From Pleurotus ostreatus/Saccharomyces cerevisiae fusant (lineage: Eukaryota > Opisthokonta): DNA of 14,226 nucleotides. The notes beneath the pieces were generated by a model that was given only the letters and a program-made list of their open reading frames with translations, was not told the DNA's origin and ran no database searches. Position 1 is the first letter of the stretch, and every line of letters starts with the position of its first letter. Positions 7,185-14,226 of the stretch are shown here, one piece after another. The stretch is from assembly GCA_024196135.1 (NCBI GenBank), contig JAMQCK010000897.1:1-14226 (forward strand), in the 5' to 3' direction. Both the position numbers and the translations under genes were made by a program.

Positions 7185-8125
7185 GGTAGTTGACGACAAC
7201 CCTAGCGCGGCGGCAATAGGCGACTTTGAGATGCAGGCGGAAGGCGACCTCGAGCTAGATGCACAAGATACATGCTTCCAACGCGTGTACGGAAGTTACG
7301 ACATCCTAGTACGGTAGGCGCCTATCGTGAGCTTCTCAGCCACCGTACGAGCCTCGAGTGCCGTATACAGAAAGAGGAGATTCACAGTGAACATCACCTC
7401 AGCCGTGCATATCGCATTATGAATGCGCACGAGGGAGAGAATGCTTTGAGGGGATCACACTGAGAACATGATGACGGTGAGGACGCAAGTAATTTGTTTG
7501 CCCGAGTTTGGGAGTTTCGCTGGCCGGAACGTGCCGAGCAAAGGGAACGTGATCGTGACAGACTGGTATCACTGTCACTCACATAAGTTCAGACCACAGT
7601 AGAGGCCTCAGAGAAGGTAATAAAGGCAAGACAAAATTATGCATCAATCAGGATACTTGACGTACGTTGAAAGCACTTTCCGAGGGCTTATGGCTCCTCA
7701 GAACCCCTCGCGGTGGTCTCCAGTGACCCCAGGCTATTAACACGATGTCCTCCGTTCGATCCGCTGCAGGTGCAGTTTTTGTCTCTGTATATCGAAATTT
7801 TCCTGCGCGGCTCTTTTCTGTTGCAGAAAACGCAGCAAATGTTGGCTCTTTCACTCAAGTCGAAATCTGAAGCTGCAAGTCACGCTTTAGTCACGAGAAG
7901 GTAGCGATCAGTCGGTCGGCAAAGACCGACATCCATTGCTTCCGCCTTGCCTCGCGCCATCGTGAGGCGATCATTTAATGCTGAGTCTTGCTGACGGAGA
8001 AAGGCACTCTTGGCCAGCTTATGGACACCCATGTAAGGAACTTGTAAAGCTGACAGAGGCAAAGACGCTCACAGAACATGCCAGGGTGTCTAGGGGCGTA
8101 GGAGGAAGAGAGTCAGACGTGACTC

Positions 8126-8846
8126 GTGACTCGACGCGTCGAAATTCGCCATTCCACTGAACATACCGCTGTTATCCATCGCACATCGCCAAGGAGTCTT
8201 CGGGGAGGATGTCCCTCGCCGGCTGAGACGCGTCCTGTCCGGCTGGGGTGCGTTCAAGGCCCGATGCAGGACGGACACGACGTTTTTATGACTTTTCGTG
8301 GCGCGCGGCAAACTCCGTTGTTCATGTTCGAACGACTCACTGATGCTGCGCCGCGGAGCGACCCCGGATTTATCTATGGGGAGGGGCGGCCGGGCAAGTC
8401 GTGCCAGTTTCAACAGTTCATGACCCTCGTCACTGTTTGCCAGCCTTCCAGAAGTCCGAAGTCGTTGTATACATTGCCCCAACCCTCGCGATCGCGCAGC
8501 TCCGCGCTGCGCCCGCCTCCTCTGGTCGAGACCAGCGCACCCGCTCAGTCCCGCAAGTCCTCTGTCGCCGTTGCCTTCGCAGTCTCCCTCGACACTCCCG
8601 CTCTGCAAAGCCTCTACGAATGACGCCTGCCCGACCCCGAGGCCGTCCTCCCTATCGACGCCCTCGCAAGCTCCGAGCCTTGTCGCCGGCGGCCCTCCGC
8701 CGACGGCCATAATCCTACGAGGGCCGCCGGCGACATCCTCGCGGGCCCAATGGCGACACCCTCCCCCTCCTGAGGCACCCCGACGTCGCGCTGAAGACGC
8801 ACACGCACTCATGTCGACTCACCCGCTTACCAAGATGGGCGCCTAA
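8126..8846. other. Open but unrecognised GC-rich stretch, possibly a decayed gene
   Basis: Overlapping frames are open on both strands: plus 8126-8623, 8401-8712 and 8571-8846, and minus 8812-8090, which begins with a true ATG. None shows a family motif. On the plus strand the more protein-like segments (DGHDVFMTFRGARQTPLFMF near 8275, then EVVVYIAPTLAIAQL near 8460) are in different frames, with no convincing splice pair joining them. This fits a frameshifted relic or merely GC-rich non-coding DNA. I do not assign a product. Confidence 0.2.
8681..8735. repeat. 17-bp perfect inverted repeat with 21-bp spacer
   Basis: The left arm at 8681-8697 (TGTCGCCGGCGGCCCTC) is exactly complementary to the right arm at 8719-8735. 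The arms are very GC-rich and the spacer at 8698-8718 is unpaired. The DNA could extrude a cruciform, or a transcript of either strand could form a stable hairpin. No flanking target-site duplication was seen. Confidence 0.9.
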
Positions 8847-8892
8847 TCCGGGGTTGGCGCCCGGCGGCATCAATTGTCGCAAACGCGGACCC

Positions 8893-8992
8893 CCAATTGT
8901 GACTTGTCCACCACAAATCACAGCCCGAATCAGCGACAAGTATTGGGCAGATGACGAGCGTGGGCCCGCATTGCCGTAATGTGCGCCATTGG
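8893..8992. promoter_or_regulatory. Cluster of CCAAT-type elements upstream of the arrestin-like gene
   Basis: CCAAT occurs at 8893-8897, and its complement ATTGG at 8942-8946 and 8988-8992, within 170-270 bp of the start codon at 9160. CCAAT boxes bind the HAP/CBC complex in fungi. Three in 100 bp is suggestive, but the motif is short. Confidence 0.3.
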
Positions 8993-9064
8993 GTTGCCGT
9001 GACCTGCGCGAGGACCCCCTGGCCATCGCCCTGCGGGGGCAGGTGAAATGACTCGAGGCGGGGA

Positions 9065-9078
9065 CTTATAGGGCGGGG
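9065..9078 (+). promoter_or_regulatory. Weak TATA-like plus GC box ahead of the arrestin-like gene
   Basis: CTTATAGGGCGGGG lies about 85-95 bp upstream of the ATG at 9160. The position is plausible for a core promoter, but the TATA match is poor. Confidence 0.25.
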
Positions 9079-9159
9079 TAGTATGCTGGGATCTGCACGC
9101 TCGCAGCCCATTCAATCACCGCTTGCTTGAGTTCACCATCACGCCCGTTCTGCACCAAT

Positions 9160-10755
9160 ATGGCCACGGTACAAGTCGCGTCCACCTCAATTCTCGCGCC
9201 GCCATCGACTGCCTCCTCGACCCCTGACGCGTCGCCTGCTCCCGGCTCGCCACCGTCGCATCCCGCCATACATGACGCGACTACTCTCCCGCCCTACTCC
9301 CCCGCGCGCGACGCGCCTCCATACACGCCTGCCGCACGCGAAGACGAACGTGTGCTCCTCGCGCAGCCGCGTCGCAATGACCGTGACCGTCCGCCCACTG
9401 GACATTTCCTTCAGCAATCCGGGCCCATCTCCCTCGTCCTCTTTGACCAAGCCGAAGATGCGACTACCCCCCTCTTCCGGCAGCGCGCAGACGTGCGCGG
9501 GACTGTCGGCCTCGCCCCCAGGCTGCGCGAACGTGCGTCTGAGGTCGTGGTGAGGGTAAGTCTTGGACGTCTTACATATGCGTCCATCCATCCTGACTTC
9601 TTGGCAGATAGAGGGCCGGCTCGAACTCGCCTACTCTGGCGGGAGCGCGCAGACAACGCGCACGGTGGACGATTGCTACACCATCTGGTCCGCGGACACC
9701 GCCGAGGGCTGCAGCATGCCACCAAGCGAGGTCGGCTTCTGCGTGCCGCTGCCCCATGGGTACACGGGCTCAGACGGGAAGACGTATACGCTGCCCCCGA
9801 CCTTCCTCTGGGTCCAGCACGGGACGGCGGGTGTGTTCGTGAGGAGCTACTACCGCTTGCGCGTACTGGTCTACGAGCGGCCACATGGGCCTTTCGGATT
9901 GCTCGCTGGATCTCGTAGGTGAGTACTGGTGTGGTATTCTCGGAGAGCGTGGTACTGACTGGTGGCTCTAGAATGCTTGTACCCTTCGACTACCGCCCGA
10001 GGACGCGGCCAGTCGCCCCATTCTTCCCGCTCTCATGCTTCTTCTCCACCGTCAAACACATGCCTGAAGAGTGGGAAGAGACCGCTTTGGTTGTCGAGCC
10101 CGCCGCGGGCTCCAAGCTCGGTTGCGTGCAGTGCCAGGTAATTCCTACTCCACCCGCCCTCAAAAATCTATTTTCATCATCTTCCCAGCTCTTCCTCCCT
10201 GCTGTCAAAGTCTTCGCCCTGAGCGACAAAATACCCTTCCACGTCCTGCTCTCCGGCCGCGTCGACGCTTTGCGCGCCTTCGTGCCCTTGGATGAGGTCC
10301 CCAGCCCCAGCGACTGCCGCAAAGGCAAAATACGGCCCGGCGGCGTCGGCGCGGTGCGCATCTCAATCGTCCGCGAGGTCATCGTCGAGGTGCGCAGTAC
10401 GCGCATCGTACGGTCCGAGCGCATAGGCGAGGGGCGCATCTGGCCTGTGCCACCGACGGTCCGGGCGATGGAGGACGCGAGCAAGCGCGCGTTCGAGGAC
10501 TGCCCCTGCGAGAACGCCGACTGGGAGGGCGAGCTGGCGTGTCGGAAGGACATCATCACGGGCGGGTTCACGGCGAGCGGACTATGGGTGCAGGTACGTC
10601 GGATTTGTGGCAAATTGCATGGTCGCGGAGGCTCATGTGATCTGCAGGATGTTATCCTCCTGGAGCTGACACCGCTGGTTGCGGGAACGATGCAGAGCGT
10701 GCGCAAACGCGTGCCCATCAGGCTCACGACGGAACCATATACGGAGCCGGACTAG
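9160..10755 (+). CDS. Arrestin-like (alpha-arrestin type) protein, 5 exons
   Basis: Exons 9160-9555, 9608-9918, 9972-10137, 10189-10593 and 10648-10755 sum to 1386 nt and 461 residues (introns 52, 53, 51 and 54 nt). The start is the ATG at 9160; the N-terminal Thr/Ser/Pro-rich region follows directly. Arrestin-fold signatures: SLVLFDQAEDATTPLF, a strand segment REASEV-like leading into IEGRLELAYSGG and the TT-R-VDD turn (exon 1/2 junction), VPFDYRPRTRP at the start of the middle section, then the second domain with LFLPAVKVFALSDKIPFHVLLSG. It ends with KRVPIRLTTEPYTEPD. The N-terminal LPPY (43-46) matches the (L/P)PxY motif by which fungal alpha-arrestins bind Rsp5-type ubiquitin ligases; a second PPY at 53-55 does not match it strictly. 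Family knowledge suggests an adaptor in ubiquitin-dependent endocytosis of membrane proteins. The specific cargo cannot be read. The third and fourth introns are multiples of three without an in-frame stop. Confidence 0.85.
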
Positions 10756-11242
10756 ACATCGGATGCCGTTGTTTCCTTGCTTCTATCGAATCTGTCGCCA
10801 GCCAATCATTCGACCGGCGCGCCTCAATCTCTACCAACGACGCCGCGCTCCTACCATCATCGGCGGGCGCGGGCAGCAAAGCGTAGTGCTACGGAGGTAT
10901 GAGGACGGAGAGCCGCCTATTTAGCAAATTTTGTTAGCAGAAGTCCTCGACCAGTCACGCATGGCGTCGGTCAATGTATTGACGACTACTATCACGAAGG
11001 ACTAGCGCATATTCGACACTGATATCTATGGTATACACCAAGTACAGTACAATTAGTCGTATTACATCGGCAGGGATTAGCTGTTCGTTACTACTCTCTA
11101 TCAGCTCTTTAGCGAATAAGATATACCCATCTTACCTAGGAAGATAGTGTTCATCGCAGCCAGGTTCTCTCCTTGCGTGGCCCGACAAATGAGTGCATCG
11201 GTCACCTTCCGCGCACTTGAATAGCGAAGAGGGCAAAAAGTA
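10756..11242. other. Intergenic: arrestin 3' region
   Basis: I see no gene here. It should include the 3' untranslated region of the arrestin-like gene. A short palindrome-like sequence GTCAAT-GT-ATTGAC lies at 10970-10983. The right part is more AT-rich than the neighbouring genes. Confidence 0.5.
11235..11239 (-). terminator. RNA polymerase III terminator of tRNA-Gly
   Basis: Five T on the minus strand begin four bases past the discriminator base of tRNA-Gly. Confidence 0.75.
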
Positions 11243-11313
11243 TGCATTAAGGGGGAATCGAACCCCCGGCGGGTCGATGGCAACGACCCAGGTTACCACT
11301 ACCCCATTAATGC
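11243..11313 (-). tRNA. tRNA-Gly (anticodon GCC), intronless
   Basis: The acceptor stem is GCATTAA paired perfectly with TTAATGC. The D arm contains GGGTAGTGGTAACCT. The anticodon stem GGTCG/CGACC encloses loop TTGCCAT, giving anticodon GCC. The T arm is GGGGG-TTCGATT-CCCCC, and the discriminator is A. The anticodon region resembles known fungal tRNA-Gly(GCC). Length is 71 nt with no intron, and an oligo-T terminator follows. Confidence 0.95.
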
Positions 11314-11591
11314 TTGAAGGATCTCGCTGTCCTGGCAAACTCGGGGTCCTTTCGATCAAGTTCAGTAGCGGAGCGGGCGCTTAGCGGACATTGAGCCAGA
11401 ACGACCTGTGTCAATGTTGCAGAAACTTGCACTTAGGGGACACTATAGAAGATCCCGCGGCGCTGAAGCGAGTACTTTACTTGCACATAGTCATAGCCGG
11501 AAGGGATATGTGCTGCAATTATCAGTATATAAACTTGCATGAAGGTCGTCCGCGGTGCGTGAGGAATACATAGAATACATAGCGATCCACG
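11314..11591. other. Short intergenic region after the PP4 gene, with a possible poly(A) element
   Basis: No gene is seen. A perfect 9-bp tandem repeat at 11564-11581 reads TATGTATTC twice on the minus strand, 11-28 nt after the PP4 stop codon. TATGTA resembles fungal 3'-end efficiency elements. Confidence 0.4.
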
Positions 11592-13404
11592 TCACAAGAA
11601 GTACTCTGGGAGCTGCAAAAGATGTCAGCTTATGAATATCAAGGTGAAGAAGACATGTGCTTGGGAGAGGGGCAGGTTACGCAGGTCAGCGCTCAGACCG
11701 CAACGAGCGAAGAGCGAGAGAGCAGAAGAGAATCCACTTACCCTCCCCTGCGGCCCTCCCGGTCCACCCGGCTGGCCCACGCCTTCCCGCTCGTTCTCCG
11801 GCGCGGCCTCGAACACATTGAAGAACATCCCCTCTCCACCGTCGGCGCCCGTGATGTAGCTTCCGCCGCCCGGCCCATAGCCCCCGTTACCCATACCCAT
11901 ATACCCGCCGCCAAGAAACCCGCTGTTAACCTGCGCGCTGGGGAAGGTGGCTTGCTGCCCGACGAAGCCGCCACTGGAACCACCTGGAGGACTTCTACTT
12001 GACTCCGAGCGGTCAGGGCCGGTTTCAGTAGGAACGACGCTGCCTCCTCCTCCCGGGGAGACCTCGAGGATAGAGGCCATGTTCCCGCAGCGATAACAGT
12101 AGTTTGGTGCGCTCCAGACCTAGAGGGAGGGTGTTGAGGTCGGAAAACACCGGCGCAGGCAGGCATTTCCACTGACCGTACTCAAATGCCTGTCGAACAA
12201 CTGGGTGAAGCCCTCCATACACAGTTGATGCGCACGCAGTATATGCACGAGTTTGTTTTGGTTGAGGAACTTGTACACGACGCCTGCACCGAAGGTGTAC
12301 CCAGCACCTCGAGGGGATATTGCAAAGTCTTCCTTTTCGGCGTCTGGGTCTGACCAGACGAGATCCGCCATGGGACCCTCGTGTGGGATTTCTTGAGAAG
12401 TGTAATGTGAGATCTGCAACATGAGGGAAAGGAGGGAGCATCGCCGTACCCCGGAACCGATCGACGACTTTGATTTGGTCGATGGAGTGTATTGACGGTG
12501 AAAGACCTTGACGTAGTTTCAGTATCAAGGCAAGAAGTGATGAAAGAAGGGACTCACCACCGTGTACACAGAATATCCTATCGTCGATGACGACGGACAG
12601 TGTCAAGAAATCGAACATGTCTGTGAAGTACGTCCACACATGCGACGAGCCGTATTTTCGAGTGCATTCCGTGTAAAAGCCGTATGTCTAAACGATATGG
12701 GAGACGGGTGATGCAGGTGAGCGGCGATGCAGTCGAGAAGTGGGGGGACGCGAAAGATGAGGAAATGCAAGGCTCGATCAGCGATTGTCTGCCAGCAAAG
12801 GGGATATCGCACCTGCGTCACTGCTCGCGACTCGTGGTTCCCCCGGATAAGCTGTACTCGATGCGGGTATCGTAGCTTGAGGCACGTCAAGAGCGAGATC
12901 GTCTCCACGCTGAACAGACCACGATCGACGTAGTCGCCTATGACCATGCGTCAGAAACTTGTGGCTTAATTGCGTAAATCCTGCGCACCGAGGAAGAGGT
13001 AGTTCGTATGCGGTGCGTAACCGCCTATACGAAAGATCTCGATCAAGTCGTGGAACTGGCTTCAGGCTTGAGTTAACGGCGACTCCTCGAGGGGGCGTAG
13101 AACAGGGGATTCATGTGAACGTATTTGAAGGCGCCCGCGTGCAGACCAAGAAGGGTCTGACGCGGACGCATGGGCTGGCGCTTATGAAGATGGAGGAAGG
13201 ACGAACACGGGAAGGGGCACAGCATACGGGCACTCACCCATGTATATCCCCCACGACCGTCACTGGCGCGCTAACGTGCACAACATTGCTTTCTTGCATC
13301 AACACCTCCTTCGTCTTCTCGCAGATCTCCCGCAAGAGCGCTTCATGGAGAAGCTGTTTCTTCAGCAGTCGTTGTATACACGCGTCGAGGTCGAAAGGTG
13401 CCAT
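11592..13404 (-). CDS. pph3: Serine/threonine phosphatase PP4 catalytic subunit with Gly-rich insertion, 8 exons
   Basis: Exons 13404-13238, 13059-12989, 12937-12813, 12687-12558, 12506-12450, 12391-12177, 12119-11742 and 11612-11592 give 1164 nt and 387 residues. The ATG at 13404 has good context (GCCAATGG). All PPP-family metal and phosphate motifs are present: GDIHG (52-56), GDYVDRG (80-86), RGNHESR (111-117), CVHGGLSPSI (161-170), [23 protein letters not shown] and [11 protein letters not shown] (258-268). The combination [36 protein letters not shown] and [14 protein letters not shown] points to fungal PP4 (Pph3/PPP4C) rather than PP2A or PP6. The end LPEYFL keeps the carboxy-terminal Leu that is methylated in this family. 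PP4 acts in DNA-damage recovery and other dephosphorylation with regulatory subunits. The usual length is near 307. About 75 extra Gly/Ser-rich residues (276-352) sit between NMASILEV and FFNVFEAAP, and the last exon has only seven codons including the stop. Confidence 0.93.
13135..13165 (-). other. Hairpin inside PP4 intron 1
   Basis: CCGCGTGCAGACC (13135-13147) pairs with GGTCTGACGCGG (13154-13165), giving twelve base pairs with one bulged G and a 6-base loop. It lies in the middle of the 178-nt first intron (13237-13060), the longest of this gene, and could shorten the effective distance between splice sites. Confidence 0.6.
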
Positions 13405-13687
13405 TGGCAGCGCCTAGGTGTCGATCCTTGATCTCGAGAAGGTCGGGTCAAAGCCAGGGTGTGCGTGACGGTGCCGAGATGGAGAAGGATGGGGGGATTA
13501 AGTCAGCCGGGTCGTCCACGCGCCCGGATGTCTCTATGTGGGAAGGGGGCTTGAGGAATGTGCTGTCCGTCGACGCGCTCACGGTGGTGGTGCGCACCAC
13601 CGCTTCCAGATCCGGCATATGTGGTCGTGTTTGGTCCCCGCCATCAAGTTCATTCTGATTGTTCTCAAAGTTCGGCTCTTTAGCACC
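13405..13687. other. PP4 upstream region
   Basis: This should contain the PP4 promoter. I see no clear TATA box or other named element and no supported gene. Confidence 0.4.
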
Positions 13688-14226
13688 CTACCACATACAG
13701 TACCCAAATCGTCCTTTAAGCGAAAGATTATCAGAACGATATCCCCAACACGGCTGTCCAATTTTTGGACTCAAAAAGCAACACGTGAATATTTGAATGG
13801 GCTCGTCATGCAGGGTCCACACAGCTAGGCTTTTGCCTCGAGTATTGGCCGCAAACCGGTCAAGTCTAGCGAAGATTGTCATGGCAGTTGCAAGGCCAAG
13901 ACGGGAACAGCCTGGAACGCCGAAGTAGAGCCCGGAGGCAGGCGTTAGCTACATACCTTGCACCCCGCGCGGTGGGGTGATGGCAAACCTACTGATGCGG
14001 CCGAGCGCGTATATCTGCGGGATTGACACTTGCTTTCGGCCTACTGGGGTGCTCGAAGGGCCTCGACATCTTTTTACAACCTCGTAAGGGCGCAATCCAG
14101 AAAGAGAGGCGCGGAACACGTCCAGGACGTTACCCATGTAGAGGCTTCGGGTAATCGAGACGCGGATCAAAAGCGGCGCGTAGGCGCAAACGCGCTGTCC
14201 CACGGCCAGATTGTTTGCGTATCTCC
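13688..14226 (-). CDS. Doubtful two-exon gene fragment, partial at the window edge
   Basis: On the minus strand a frame is open from the window edge to 13957 (RYANNLAVGQRVCAYAPL...). It meets a strong donor (CAAG/GTATGT), and a CTAAC branch-like site and a CAG acceptor define a 45-nt intron at 13956-13912. Splicing keeps the frame into a second segment ending at a stop at 13690-13688. The joined part would be about 163 residues. I recognise no family, and the sequence has no obvious domain, signal peptide or membrane span. The matched donor, branch and acceptor are the only support, and the intron is shorter than the others here. It could equally be non-coding DNA upstream of PP4. Confidence 0.25.

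Larger units (their letters stand above)
7185..9159. other. Long divergent intergenic region between the BTB and arrestin-like genes
   Basis: This gap of nearly 2 kb should contain the promoters of both divergent genes. From 7185 to about 8100 I see only short frames without motifs and a small hairpin (7-bp stem, 7911-7917 with 7924-7930). From about 8126 to 8846 the composition becomes GC-rich with overlapping open frames on both strands, described separately. From about 8850 to 9159 lie CCAAT-type sequences and the arrestin gene's proximal promoter. Confidence 0.5.

Noticed and set aside
7185..7199. BTB start five codons upstream
   Set aside because: That codon is TTG. The first ATG is at 7184.
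8681..8735. Inverted repeat as transposon ends
   Set aside because: The arms are only 21 bp apart with no coding sequence between them and no target-site duplication seen.
13398..13828. Plus-strand frames opposite the PP4 upstream region
   Set aside because: Short, no recognisable domain, and overlapping each other in different frames.

Overview
The window reads as nuclear DNA of a basidiomycete fungus, most likely an Agaricomycete. The evidence is: GC-rich genes broken by many short introns (mostly 50-60 nt) with GT..AG ends and CTGAC/CTAAC-type branch sites; a BTB/POZ protein of the type typical of mushroom-forming fungi; an arrestin-like protein; a PP2A-family phosphatase of fungal PP4 type; and two eukaryotic tRNA genes with oligo-T terminators. 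I saw no bacterial operon, mobile element or CRISPR array. The species cannot be named from the sequence.

Layout, left to right. The last exon of an unrecognised Lys/Gly/Ala-rich protein runs on the plus strand to 1217. It converges with an 11-exon class-3 aldehyde dehydrogenase on the minus strand (4263 to 1423). A minus-strand tRNA-Val(AAC) follows at 5004-4931, then a three-exon BTB-domain gene on the minus strand (7184 to 5245). A long divergent gap of about 2 kb contains a 17-bp perfect inverted repeat and some open but unrecognised reading frames. A five-exon arrestin-like gene lies on the plus strand (9160-10755), then a minus-strand tRNA-Gly(GCC) at 11313-11243. An eight-exon PP4 catalytic subunit gene is on the minus strand (13404 to 11592). 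The right edge holds a doubtful two-exon minus-strand fragment. The genes look like ordinary unlinked fungal neighbours, not a pathway cluster. All splice junctions given are my own reading: consensus ends, preserved frame, and protein-family continuity across each junction.

The most striking property is a high density of short tandem repeats inside genes. Exonic arrays have periods that are multiples of three (18, 21, 24, 30 and 39 bp). Most intronic arrays have periods that would break a frame (22, 23/24 and 25 bp). Repeat or low-complexity insertions interrupt the catalytic domain of the aldehyde dehydrogenase at two places. A Gly-rich insertion of about 75 residues interrupts the normally conserved end of PP4. 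A 24-bp repeat has built a regular array of CxC motifs in the tail of the BTB protein. A 27-bp duplication even covers the stop codon of the first gene. The lead to follow is this combination: repeat-driven elaboration of conserved enzymes, and a possible metal-binding BTB protein.
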